In this document: positions 55,465 to 64,000 of the stretch, one piece after another
Position numbering within the stretch: position 1 is the stretch's first letter
How the letters are laid out: every line of letters begins with the position of its first letter
Source of the DNA: Bacteroidales bacterium
Lineage (GTDB): Bacteria; Bacteroidota; Bacteroidia; Bacteroidales; ML635J-15
Length of the DNA: 64,000 nt
Direction: 5' to 3'
NCBI GenBank assembly: GCA_017620015.1
Contig: JAFZRE010000033.1
Span: 272,530 to 336,529 of the forward strand
Program-made: the position numbers and the translations under genes
Notes under the pieces: generated by a model
What the model saw: only the letters and a program-made list of their open reading frames with translations
What the model was told of the DNA's origin: nothing
Database searches by the model: none

Positions 55465-55492
55465 GTTGAGTCGCACCATGGTGCGACTGTAC
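55465..55492. repeat. 28-bp REP-like palindrome C
   Basis: GTTGAGTCGCACC / GGTGCGACTGTAC. Perfect inner arms of 11 bp (AGTCGCACCAT / ATGGTGCGACT). Confidence 0.8.
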
Positions 55493-55505
55493 ATTGTTTA
55501 TTTTG

Positions 55506-58500
55506 CTAATTATCCAATTTTACAAATTTTAAAATCGTGGTGTATCCATCTGTCGTTTCCATTATCAAGTAGTAAGTCCCTTGTATTAATCCCGAAACAT
55601 CAATGCGTTCCGTAGGCTGCTCTTTCCTGAAAATCAATCTTCCGTTTGTGTCATAAACTGCAATATCGGCGATTTCCACTCCATTGCTTTCAATTGTCAG
55701 ATAATCTCTGGTCGGATTGGGATATACTACAAAATTTTGACTGTCAATATTTTCAATAAATGTAGTATTGCCGGTTGTGTCGTGGACAAAAACAGAAACC
55801 GAACTACGCGGACTTATGCACACAAGCGTATCTTCCACAAATCTTTCTTCGATATAATAGGTTTCCGTATCGAAAAGCACTGGCGTTGTATAGTAGTTTC
55901 CCGTTGCAATTGCCTCGCTTGCCGTGTCGGAATCAAACCAGAATACTTCGTTCTGCGAAAGAGCAACAACAGTAGCCTGCATACCCGAAAGTATGTGCTG
56001 GTCGAAAGCCAGTGGTGCTACAACCAACGGCTGCAATTCCACATCGCGACGGACTTTTGTGCCTGGTTTTGTTGTAACCGTGAAAGTGACAGTTTGATAG
56101 CAAGGTGCGGATACTTCCACAGTGTATGTGCCTGCCATAATTGGTCGGTGATATGCCCCCAACGGCTGGTGAGAGTAAACTTCGGAGTGAAAATAGTCAT
56201 GATTCAGCACTTTTATCATTGCCTCAACTGGTTCGTGGGTTATCGCATCGGAGGCAACGCCCCAGAATCCATAGTCGCATTCCATCGCGTAACTCAGCAG
56301 AGCATCCTTGCTGTTTGTCCAGTACGACTGCAATTCGTCGGGGTCGGTAACAACATGCGTACGACTTATCTCCATTGTAACTTCACGGCAACGCTGGTAA
56401 TATGTCATATAGTCCTGTCGGCTTCCAGAGACAACGCTCCAGTCGCCCCCATCGATTACCGTGCGTCCCAAACCATCACCGTACATGTACGAAGTGTCCT
56501 GTGCGTGGCAAAGGGTTGCATAATTCTGGCAGACATAGCGGAACCAGTCGGAATCAGCGTGGGCTCGCTGACTTGTTGTCCACGAATCCCATGGATAATT
56601 AAGCAGTTCTGCTCCGCAATGGAAATTTACCGACATTACAAAATGCAAGGGTGTTACATAGTCGATTATTGCTTGAGTTTCGGGTTGAATATTGGCTTCG
56701 GTACCAAGTCCAGGCAAGTGCGGATAGTTGCGGTTCAACTGCACATCGTTGTAGTTGTGGTAAGTGGAATATCCTTCGCCTTGCCATATCAAATCGTTGG
56801 TCGCGTGGTAAGCTCCGTCGGGATTTTCGAGCGGACAGATGTACAAATCAACATTGTCAAGAACTTTCATCACTGCCGAGTCTGTTGTCGCATTGTTTAG
56901 AATGTAATCGGCAAGATGCAGCATCATCTGGAAACACACCACTTCGGTTCCGTGCATCGACGACGAATACAGGAATGCGGGTTTTGTTGTCGTCTCACCT
57001 AGCGTATTGCTTATATGTATTGCAAAAATGGAATGGTGCAAGTCGGGATGCGGTGTTGTGCCGAGAATCGTATCTATCTCACAAATGTCAGGAAATTCGT
57101 TCTGAAAATGCTGTAACAACTGAGTATAAACCTCGTAAGTCGGATATTTGTTCCATTCAAACATTTCTTCAAGCGTGGTTGCCATGTGAGCGTTGCTAAT
57201 TTCACGAGTATGTGAATCTGGATTTTCCTGCATTTCGCGTGTGAGTATTGCCGATGTTGCCGAAATACTGTCGATAATGGCTGTCATTTCTACTTTCGAT
57301 AAGTTTGTTGCCTCTATGCAAACCTCGTTGGAGTGTGCCGATTCTGTATTGCCACCACAGTTGTATGTAATTGTATAGCAATGGCTTCCTGACGCAACTC
57401 CAATATCAGTATATGTAGAATCGGCAACATTGGTGGCAATAAGGACGCCATCGCGATAAACATTGCAGGTATGACCGATTTGTCCGCGTATTGAAATGTC
57501 ATCTAGGCATAACATATACTGGTCATAGGAAACGCAATGCAATGCGACATATTTTGCCGATGATGGCACATAGAATGAATATTCTGTCCATAAATAGGTT
57601 GTTTCTATTGTGTCGCAATGAAGCGGTATGAAACTGCTTTCGTTTGCATCGGTAATAGAATAGGATGCGACAAATTTTTCGTTGTAATTCCTAGAGAAAT
57701 TGCGTGCATAAAACGAAAAAGTAAATGCTTCCGAGAAATTGAGTTCTGGGCTTATAATCCAATCGTCGTTGCGAATGTTGGAATGGAAAGGACATCCGAA
57801 ATAATTGTGCCCAGAGTTCGCCAGATAATAATTGCCTCCAGTACCAGAAATCTGTTGGTCATCTATCACAATGAAAGCCATTGTATCTCCTTCGTTAAGG
57901 AAATTCATCGATGAAAATGTGCCAGTTGGAAGATTATCACCGTCAATATAGCTCCACCCAACCGTTCCTTGTGAATTTATTGCTCCGTGTTCATGTCCTT
58001 CTACATCGTCGAAAATGACAATTTCATGCGGATTTTGTGAACCATTCCAAGTAAGCACGACATTGTTTCCTGCAGTTTCGGCATGTAACTGCGCTGGCGC
58101 ATCACATAAGTCGGCAGAGGTATTCATCTGAATTCCGTTTGGCAGACTAATGTCGTCAATCCACACGCAGTCGGAACCTTTACTTGCATTGCCATTTCTT
58201 TGATAACAGAACTTAAGAACATGGAAGCCCGAAGTTATTTCGCACTGATATTCGCTCCAGTCGGCATAACCCGAAAGTGTTTCTTTCTGCACGCCATCAA
58301 TATAAAAGTAAAAAGTACCACTACTTTCTGCCGAAAAAATCTTGCGAAAGTACGAGAAGGTTCCGCTTTCGTTAAGATATACGGACAATTGAAGTACAGA
58401 TTCTGTATTTTTTGTGTAGTAGTTTCCGCTTCTGGCACAATATCTGCCGCTGTGCGCACCTTCACTTGTTATTTCCCAACGGTATTGGTTTCCAGAGCGT

Positions 58501-58622
58501 TCCCACTGCATAGAAGAGAAATCACCGCTTTCCCAGTCTTCCGCCATTGCTGACGGGCTTTGTGCAGAAAGCGAGAGCACAAATGCAAGTGAAATTAAAA
58601 TTATGTTTACTATCTTCTTCAT
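55506..58622 (-). CDS. M14 zinc carboxypeptidase with T9SS sorting domain
   Basis: A 1038-aa secreted metallopeptidase. After the signal peptide (MKKIVNIILISLAFVLSLSA), two MAM/jelly-roll-like beta domains and fibronectin-type strands fill 25-440. The M14 domain has zinc ligands H557 and E560 in SSMHGTEVVCF and H668 in VNFHCGAEL, with catalytic E751 in VTMEISRTH. A carboxypeptidase regulatory-like domain follows (about 780-860). From about 970 the tail is a type A T9SS sorting domain (FVVYPNPTRDYLTIES to TTILKFVKLDN). The start ATG 58622 is set by the signal peptide. Expected on the cell surface. Confidence 0.93.
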   Translation of the reverse strand: MKKIVNIILISLAFVLSLSAQSPSAMAEDWESGDFSSMQWERSGNQYRWEITSEGAHSGRYCARSGNYYTKNTESVLQLSVYLNESGTFSYFRKIFSAESSGTFYFYIDGVQKETLSGYADWSEYQCEITSGFHVLKFCYQRNGNASKGSDCVWIDDISLPNGIQMNTSADLCDAPAQLHAETAGNNVVLTWNGSQNPHEIVIFDDVEGHEHGAINSQGTVGWSYIDGDNLPTGTFSSMNFLNEGDTMAFIVIDDQQISGTGGNYYLANSGHNYFGCPFHSNIRNDDWIISPELNFSEAFTFSFYARNFSRNYNEKFVASYSITDANESSFIPLHCDTIETTYLWTEYSFYVPSSAKYVALHCVSYDQYMLCLDDISIRGQIGHTCNVYRDGVLIATNVADSTYTDIGVASGSHCYTITYNCGGNTESAHSNEVCIEATNLSKVEMTAIIDSISATSAILTREMQENPDSHTREISNAHMATTLEEMFEWNKYPTYEVYTQLLQHFQNEFPDICEIDTILGTTPHPDLHHSIFAIHISNTLGETTTKPAFLYSSSMHGTEVVCFQMMLHLADYILNNATTDSAVMKVLDNVDLYICPLENPDGAYHATNDLIWQGEGYSTYHNYNDVQLNRNYPHLPGLGTEANIQPETQAIIDYVTPLHFVMSVNFHCGAELLNYPWDSWTTSQRAHADSDWFRYVCQNYATLCHAQDTSYMYGDGLGRTVIDGGDWSVVSGSRQDYMTYYQRCREVTMEISRTHVVTDPDELQSYWTNSKDALLSYAMECDYGFWGVASDAITHEPVEAMIKVLNHDYFHSEVYSHQPLGAYHRPIMAGTYTVEVSAPCYQTVTFTVTTKPGTKVRRDVELQPLVVAPLAFDQHILSGMQATVVALSQNEVFWFDSDTASEAIATGNYYTTPVLFDTETYYIEERFVEDTLVCISPRSSVSVFVHDTTGNTTFIENIDSQNFVVYPNPTRDYLTIESNGVEIADIAVYDTNGRLIFRKEQPTERIDVSGLIQGTYYLIMETTDGYTTILKFVKLDN

Positions 58623-58710
58623 TTCAACAGAAACGGCTGTAAGCCTGTCATCCTTCAAGCCTGTTAACCGATTGTCCATTATCAATTGTTAATTGTTAAT
58701 TGTCAATTCA

Positions 58711-60297
58711 TTAAAATCCCATTCCAAACCTCAGCCAAAACATTTCCTCAAGGCTCTTCCATTTCTTTGCAGACTTCTCAAAATTGTCGCTTGTATAAGC
58801 ATTCAAAATCTTAGCCGACTTCTTTGCATTGCCGTTGTCAACGACCTTCTGTTCCAAATCTTTAAGTCCAGCAAATGCATCATCTTCGTATGATTTGAGA
58901 GCACTTTCGAGTACCGGTCTCGTCGATTGCCAAGCTACGGTTGCCAACTTGTTTGCCTTGCGGTAAGTCCATAGCACGCAGTTGTCGTCGAGTTGTCTTT
59001 GTCCACAGACATCGTAAGCCTTTGGCAATGCGGTTGTTCCGCAGAAAATCGGCACACGCGGTGTCTGTGCGGGGTTGTCAACCGACATCCAGCAGATACC
59101 ACCAACCTCGTCGGGCAACCAGCTGCGCAACTGGATAATGTGCGAGTACGAGCACCAAGCCACAGCCACAGTGCGCTGGAATGTTACAGTCTCGGGAGCA
59201 ATGAAATTCAAGGTGTTGCGCAAATTTGTACCAAGCCACGGATTTGCAATTGGACTTACAATCGTATCGTCAACCAAAGTGCCGTCGTCGAGGCGCTTCT
59301 TGGTAACCATTCGCACATTGCGAGTCATATCGAGGTCGGTGCCTTCGTAGGTACTGCGGAAAAGTTCGATTACCTTGCGGACATCAACATTCTCGTCTGG
59401 CTTAACCGAAAATGGCAATTCGTCCATATCCATGCTAAGTCCGAGCGATGGAGCCAAACTACTGAGAATGAAGAACTCGCGTTCCTTGAAGTTCTTGCCT
59501 GCGCCATACGACGAAGCGAAAGCCTTCCAGAAGACAAATGGCTCGTTTCCGTCCCAAAGGTTGTACTTCCTGGCAACTTCCTCAACATTGTCGGATGCCA
59601 TAAAGTAGTCGGGATTGTTGCGCTCCATCTGCCCTATCCTAGCGATGTTTGCCGACACGCCGACATGGTCGTCGGGAATGCGCTTTGCAGCCCACACGCC
59701 ACCAATCTTGTCGGGACCTTCGCCGAGGATTTCCATCTGCCACACCTCATTCTTGTCGGCAATCGTAATGCACTCGCCGCCATCACCATAGCCGTATTCT
59801 TTTACAAGGCTTCCGATGAGTTTAATAGCTTCGCGGGCAGTTGTGCAACGCATAAGTGCGACGCGCTCAAGTTCCTCAATCATAAACATTCCCTTGCTAT
59901 TCACGAGCGTATCGGGACCAGAAAAAGTAGTCTCGCCAATGGCAAGCTGCTTTTCGTTGAGGCAAGGATAGGCGGTATTAAGGTAGGCGTATGTGTGCTT
60001 TGCCTGCGGAATTTCGCCAGCGAGCGTTACGCCCGTAGTGTCGGTGCGGCTCTTGGTGTGCATAGTGCCCTTGTAAACCTTATGGGTAGCGCCATCCTTG
60101 TAGTTGGCGGCAGGCTCAATGGTCATCCAAGTGCGGTAACGACCGTCGCAAGTGTGCGAAGTTATCACCGAACCATCGGCACTGGCCTTCTTGCCGACCA
60201 TTATGCTGGTACAATTTCCACCTATAAATTCTTCGTCCTGCCCGAACGCACACAGCGAAAGCAGGGAAATCAACGCAAGCAGAAAAATATTTTTCAT
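58711..60297 (-). CDS. C69 family dipeptidase (PepD-like)
   Basis: A 528-aa exported N-terminal nucleophile hydrolase. After the signal peptide (ending CAFGQ) and a short propeptide, the nucleophile is Cys29 in GGNCTSIMVGKKASADGSV, exposed by self-cleavage in this family. Other family marks are RYRTWMTIEPA, AYLNTAYPCLNEKQLAIGETT and GECITIADKNEVWQMEILG. It splits dipeptides in the periplasm. It lies 6 bp after the PepSY-like gene and is co-oriented with it. Confidence 0.93.
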   Translation of the reverse strand: MKNIFLLALISLLSLCAFGQDEEFIGGNCTSIMVGKKASADGSVITSHTCDGRYRTWMTIEPAANYKDGATHKVYKGTMHTKSRTDTTGVTLAGEIPQAKHTYAYLNTAYPCLNEKQLAIGETTFSGPDTLVNSKGMFMIEELERVALMRCTTAREAIKLIGSLVKEYGYGDGGECITIADKNEVWQMEILGEGPDKIGGVWAAKRIPDDHVGVSANIARIGQMERNNPDYFMASDNVEEVARKYNLWDGNEPFVFWKAFASSYGAGKNFKEREFFILSSLAPSLGLSMDMDELPFSVKPDENVDVRKVIELFRSTYEGTDLDMTRNVRMVTKKRLDDGTLVDDTIVSPIANPWLGTNLRNTLNFIAPETVTFQRTVAVAWCSYSHIIQLRSWLPDEVGGICWMSVDNPAQTPRVPIFCGTTALPKAYDVCGQRQLDDNCVLWTYRKANKLATVAWQSTRPVLESALKSYEDDAFAGLKDLEQKVVDNGNAKKSAKILNAYTSDNFEKSAKKWKSLEEMFWLRFGMGF

Positions 60298-60303
60298 ATA
60301 CTA

Positions 60304-60732
60304 TTATTTTTCCTCCTTTACAAAATTTCCGTTAAGGTCGAACTTAAGTTCAACATCAGTGTCGAGCTCGATTTCGAAGCCATTCTTGTCGCGCTCAATC
60401 TTGTAAATCTTTGCCTTCTTGTAGTTTTGAGCAACATAGTCGTAAATATTGCTGCTTACGATTCCCTTTGGCAGAGCGACATGGCCTTCGATTTCCATCC
60501 ACGAGCCAATCTTGTTGAACTCAATTTTTACACCGTTTTCAAGTTTCACCTCGTAGTCGCCGTCCTTTTCGTCGAGCATTACGGAGTTAACCTTTTCCTT
60601 CGGGAAGTAAGTTCTCAGAAATTCCTGTGCGGTCATTGGCATGTCCTCAACCTTGACGGGCTTGTCGTTGTCGGCAAAAGCGAAAGCTGAAAACGAAAGA
60701 ACGCAAACTAAAAGTAATGTTATGTTTCTCAT
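60304..60732 (-). CDS. PepSY-like protein (DUF2874)
   Basis: A 142-aa exported protein with signal peptide (LLVCVLSFSAFAFA). Two copies of a PepSY-like unit: MTAQEFLRTYFPKEKVNSVMLDEKDGDYEVKLENGVKIEFNK-type and LPKGIVSSNIYDYVAQNYKKAKIYKIER. The family often acts as a protease inhibitor or folding helper. Being directly upstream of the C69 dipeptidase makes a link plausible. Confidence 0.88.
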   Translation of the reverse strand: MRNITLLLVCVLSFSAFAFADNDKPVKVEDMPMTAQEFLRTYFPKEKVNSVMLDEKDGDYEVKLENGVKIEFNKIGSWMEIEGHVALPKGIVSSNIYDYVAQNYKKAKIYKIERDKNGFEIELDTDVELKFDLNGNFVKEEK

Positions 60733-60805
60733 ATTCGAAAGTTTAAAAGTTTAATGTTCAATGTTTAAAGTTCAATGTTCAAAGATATAGCAATTAATTC
60801 AACAT

Positions 60806-62302
60806 TTATTTCGTAGCCTTGTATTCCTTTGTAAACAAAAGCAATACCGTAAAAATTTCCAACCTGCCGACAAGCATCATGCCCGAAAGTATCCACTTGG
60901 CAATGTCGGGAATGGCGGCAAAAGTAGTTGCTGGACCTGTCATTCCGTAGGCAGGACCGATGTTGCTCATAGCCGAAACGCAGGAAACAAACGAACTTGT
61001 GAAATCCATTCCCAAGCAGGTGAGCAACAATGTAGCGACAAGTACAGTGATTATGTACATCATTATGAACGCCATAACTCGCATAACGGTTGTCTGCTCG
61101 AGCGAACGCTTCGACATCTTTACGGGAATCACGGCCTGAGGATGAAGCTGACGCTTGAGATCGGCGATAAGGTTTTTCACAGCAATGGCAATTCGCGAAA
61201 CCTTGATACCACCGCTCGTCGAACCCGAACAACCGCCGACAGCCATAAGAAGTACCGTCGGTATGATAAACGCCTGTCCCCAAGCAACATAGTCGTAGCA
61301 ACCAGCCTGATACCCCGACGATGTCATCACCGACACAACATTGAACAACGAGGTACGGAATGTCTCCTCGAAGCCCATCGGGAACGACGAAAGCTGTTCG
61401 GCAGTAAGCACCGTAGTGTATTCGAGCGAGTAGAACATCAGCATGAATACAGCCACGCCAACGAACATGATTCCGAAGTACCAGCGCATTTCCTCGTTCT
61501 TGCTGAACGCCTTGAAACGCCCGACAATCAGGAAATAGTACAGAGCCAGCGTAAGTCCGCACATCGCCATGAAGAGCGTACACATATATTCTATGTACGG
61601 CGATGCCCAGTAGCCTATGCTTGCCTGATGCGTGCTGAAACCGCCAGTGGCAACCGTTGTCATCGAATGGCAGACGGCATCGAAGAGGTTCATCGGACCG
61701 AGATAGTATGCCACAAAGCAAAGCACGGTAAGCACAATGTAGATAACCCAAAGCTTCTGGGCAGTGTTGCGGATGCGCGAACCAAGTTTATCGACCTCTA
61801 TTCCAGGCGATTCAGCCGAAAACAACTGTGTTTCGTGAGCCTTGTTCTTCTGCGAGAAGAAAGCCATCGTCAGCACGATAACGCCCAAACCACCAAGCCA
61901 TTGCGTGATGCTGCGCCACAAAAGTATTCCGTGCGGCTGAGAATCGATGTTGTTCATCACCGTGGCTCCTGTGGTCGTAAATCCCGACATAGTTTCGAAA
62001 AATGCGTCGGAAACATTGTCGAAAGTACCGCACATAAGGTAGGGAATCATTCCTAGCACAGTAAGAATCAGCCAAGTAAGCGTAACGGTCAGGAAATTGT
62101 CCTCCTTGCGCATTTTCTTTGTCGTCTTTCTGCCAAGCAGGAAAAGAATGGCTCCGATAAAAAATGTTGCAAGCGAAGGAACAAGCAAAGGAATGAAATC
62201 CTTCTCGCCGTAGTTTATATTATAGTACAGCGCGACGAATGCCGATGCCAGCATAAGCATCGACACCATCACGAGATTCTGTCCTATAATCTTCTTTTTC
62301 AT
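60806..62302 (-). CDS. trkH: Trk-type potassium uptake membrane subunit (TrkH/KtrB)
   Basis: A 498-aa K+ channel-like transporter. Four pore repeats are visible: ETMSGFTTTGATVM, DAVCHSMTTVATGGFST, SVMTSSGYQ and CVSAMSNIGPAYG. GGCSGSTSGGIKVSRI precedes the last repeat. It works with a cytoplasmic TrkA, which is not adjacent here. A short array of GTTCAATGTTTAAAG words lies just after its stop (60740-60790). Confidence 0.95.
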   Translation of the reverse strand: MKKKIIGQNLVMVSMLMLASAFVALYYNINYGEKDFIPLLVPSLATFFIGAILFLLGRKTTKKMRKEDNFLTVTLTWLILTVLGMIPYLMCGTFDNVSDAFFETMSGFTTTGATVMNNIDSQPHGILLWRSITQWLGGLGVIVLTMAFFSQKNKAHETQLFSAESPGIEVDKLGSRIRNTAQKLWVIYIVLTVLCFVAYYLGPMNLFDAVCHSMTTVATGGFSTHQASIGYWASPYIEYMCTLFMAMCGLTLALYYFLIVGRFKAFSKNEEMRWYFGIMFVGVAVFMLMFYSLEYTTVLTAEQLSSFPMGFEETFRTSLFNVVSVMTSSGYQAGCYDYVAWGQAFIIPTVLLMAVGGCSGSTSGGIKVSRIAIAVKNLIADLKRQLHPQAVIPVKMSKRSLEQTTVMRVMAFIMMYIITVLVATLLLTCLGMDFTSSFVSCVSAMSNIGPAYGMTGPATTFAAIPDIAKWILSGMMLVGRLEIFTVLLLFTKEYKATK

Positions 62303-62612
62303 TATTTTAAGTCAAAATGCGCAAAAGTACGCCGAACAATAAATTTGCAAAGATAAACAAAATTTCCGATTCAGTCGTTTTCATTTGCCATCTTCTCCAA
62401 TCATAATTTATATTCTTATTATCTTCTTTTTATTTTAAACGGGAGAAAACGTCAATAACGCCTACTTAAATCCATCAATAACAGACTACCACGACTAAAT
62501 TACCCCAACAACGGCATAAACGCCACTACCATCAATAGTTATAAACACTTTTATATGGTAACTTTTGCAAAGGATTGGTGCGATTATGGGACAACTACCA
62601 CAAAACAAAAAC

Positions 62613-62639
62613 GCAAGTGCTTAATTTAAAAACACTTGC
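62613..62639. terminator. Hairpin in the trkH-integrase gap
   Basis: GCAAGTG and CACTTGC arms with a 13-nt AT-rich loop, followed by ATTTTAT. It is the only clear structure between 62303 and 62780. The rest is AT-rich with no gene seen. It may end a transcript or belong to the attachment region of the integrase element. Confidence 0.45.
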
Positions 62640-62779
62640 ATTTTATCAATGTTGCCCAATCAGGACTACTATATTGTAATACCAAATCAACTTCATTTTA
62701 CATAACTATTTGATTTGCAATACTTTTACTCTCTATATCATTGCAAAATATTATACCAAATTTCGATTATTTTCAATTC

Positions 62780-62801
62780 GGTGGTGCGATGGTGGTGCGA
62801 T
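62780..62801. repeat. Tandem GGTGGTGCGAT before the integrase
   Basis: Two head-to-tail 11-bp copies (62780-62790, 62791-62801). A third TGGTGCGAT occurs at about 62577, and its reverse complement lies inside the integrase gene near residues 26-30. Short repeats next to an integrase often bind the recombinase. A -7 box TATATTTG follows at 62819-62826. Confidence 0.6.
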
Positions 62802-62848
62802 ATTTCAATATATTTTATTATATTTGCATCGATATTAACTCATTGATT

Positions 62849-64000
62849 ATGGCAAAAGTAACTCTTTATGTTAGAGCCTGTCAAGATACAGGCGTTATCA
62901 ATCTAAGATTTAGATTGAGGGATGGTCGCACCACCCAATTTTTTCACCCTTCGAATATCGAGGCGGATGTTAATGACCTAAAAAAGTTAACCAATGAAGG
63001 CAAGCCAAAACCTGGTGTAAGGATTTACAACAAAGATTTGGTTAGCAAGATTGAAGAAGAATCCCAGTTGTTGCTTGACGCATACAATGGTATTTTGGAA
63101 GACAATCTTGTTCCAAACATTGACCTCATCGAAGAAAGGATTATCGCTATAAAGAATCCTGTCAAGAAGGTTCGTCAAAAAGAACTAACATTGTTGGAAC
63201 GCTTCAACAAGTACATCAATGAAGCTGTTGCCCTCAATATTATTCAAGAATCAAGGCATAAAAGGTATAAAGCACTTTATGGATCTCTCGAACGGTTTCT
63301 TAAGATTTATGGAAAGATCGAGTATGTAGCAACAGAGTTCACCCCAGATGATGTACTGGCGTTCAAGTCGTTTATTACCGATGAATATTTGCTTGTGCCT
63401 AAGCACAAGAGGATTTATGCAGGGTTGCCGTCAAATGTTGTGCCTAAGCAAAAGCGCAGTCAAAATACCGTAGTGACTATGCTCAAGGCATTCAAGGCCG
63501 CATATTCTGGTTTTGGAATAGATTACAACCCTTTCGACAAGATGCCTAAAAAGTACAGGGCTGCGTTGTTAAGGGAACAATACGAAGAACCGATTTGTCT
63601 AATGCGTGAAGAATTTTTCAAAGTCCTTAATACCGAAGTTTCCGAAGCTTTGCAAGAAACTAAAGATGCGTTTGTTCTGCAATGTGCTTTCGGCGCTCGT
63701 GTTGGTGATTTTTCCAACCTCTCGATGACCAGTGTCGCTGTTGACGACAGTGGCATCCCATACATCCACTATCTACCGCAAAAGACTGAGCGTACCAACA
63801 CGCGCCACATCGAGACCGTTACACCTATTATAAAATATGCTTTGGAAATAATCAAGCGCAAGCATTTTGACTTTCACATTCTCAACTATATATCCGGGAA
63901 AGACGGCTACAATGTTAAGATTCGCAGATTGCTCAAGTTCTGTGGCATTGACCGTCCGGTGAAAGTTCTCGATGAAGCCTCCGGTAACATTGTAGAAGTT
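62849..64000 (+). CDS. Tyrosine recombinase/integrase (3' end outside window)
   Basis: An open frame from ATG 62849 to the window edge (384 codons, no stop). The N-terminal arm-binding part begins MAKVTLYVRACQDTGVINLR. The core-binding SAM-like domain lies about 115-190. The catalytic domain shows the first Arg in QCAFGARVGDFSNLSM (about residue 286) and the Lys in HYLPQKTERTNT (about 312). The HxxR and Tyr residues lie beyond the edge. This is the usual Bacteroidetes integrase layout of about 400-430 aa. It most likely marks the left end of an integrated element that continues to the right. Confidence 0.9.
   Translation, partial: MAKVTLYVRACQDTGVINLRFRLRDGRTTQFFHPSNIEADVNDLKKLTNEGKPKPGVRIYNKDLVSKIEEESQLLLDAYNGILEDNLVPNIDLIEERIIAIKNPVKKVRQKELTLLERFNKYINEAVALNIIQESRHKRYKALYGSLERFLKIYGKIEYVATEFTPDDVLAFKSFITDEYLLVPKHKRIYAGLPSNVVPKQKRSQNTVVTMLKAFKAAYSGFGIDYNPFDKMPKKYRAALLREQYEEPICLMREEFFKVLNTEVSEALQETKDAFVLQCAFGARVGDFSNLSMTSVAVDDSGIPYIHYLPQKTERTNTRHIETVTPIIKYALEIIKRKHFDFHILNYISGKDGYNVKIRRLLKFCGIDRPVKVLDEASGNIVEV

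Noticed and set aside
58993..60690. 565-codon plus-strand ORF opposite the C69 dipeptidase
   Set aside because: Long only because of codon bias on the coding strand; the minus-strand frames carry signal peptides and family motifs.
60765..61751. 328-codon ORF overlapping trkH in another frame
   Set aside because: A shadow of the clear TrkH frame; its Cys/His/Arg-rich translation has no domain.

Overview
The window looks like chromosomal DNA of an uncultured Bacteroidales bacterium, probably from a gut or rumen community. Four observations support this. Many genes are preceded by the Bacteroidetes -7 promoter element TAnnTTTG. Two secreted proteases end in type IX secretion (T9SS) sorting domains. 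Families typical of the phylum are present (GH97, C69 dipeptidase, TlpA-like proteins with long N-terminal domains, PepSY-like DUF2874). The base composition is AT-rich. No rRNA, tRNA or CRISPR array was recognised. The genus cannot be named from the sequence alone.

Layout. 1-6621: type I restriction-modification genes (hsdS, hsdR) with a Fic protein, a zinc-ribbon protein and a REP-associated tyrosine transposase (RAYT). The RAYT carries a large palindrome inside its own reading frame. 6681-12402: lipoprotein, T9SS subtilase, xseA, a nested MITE-like element, then a second Fic protein behind a 33-bp periodic operator. 12621-14351: lysS. 14458-22500: a run of genes on the minus strand made of two near-duplicate LytS-type kinases, a LytTR response regulator, a radical SAM protein with a RelE-like tail, two solo LytTR-like proteins, micro-ORFs and two surface lipoproteins. 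Three promoters in this run share the same direct-repeat operator at identical distance from the -7 box, so it reads as one regulon. 22588-28547: two FKBP isomerases, elbB, a MATE transporter and tex. 28553-41472: gtrA, two thioredoxin-like proteins, a TMTC-like TPR membrane protein, small envelope proteins, a bifunctional nuclease, a nucleoside transporter, thyA and folA. The gaps here are rich in short repeats. 41756-46629: an archaeal-type ATPase bracketed by two copies of a 54-bp hairpin, a VWA / coiled-coil membrane / TerB operon, and a structured small RNA that may be 6S-like. 46756-62302: CHASE2 protein, methyltransferase, M16 peptidase, Pmp3/YqaE, PLD-like protein, SusB-type GH97, a trmD interrupted by an amber codon, T9SS carboxypeptidase, C69 dipeptidase and TrkH. 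From 62849 a tyrosine recombinase runs off the right edge, probably the start of an integrated element.

The strongest leads are: (i) the LytTR / radical SAM regulon; (ii) a family of ten palindromes, each 28 bp, whose arms covary and which include one inside the RAYT gene; (iii) a 32-bp repeat that sits 6-7 bp upstream of the -7 box at three unrelated promoters; (iv) the amber codon in trmD; (v) the structured RNA next to the TerB operon.
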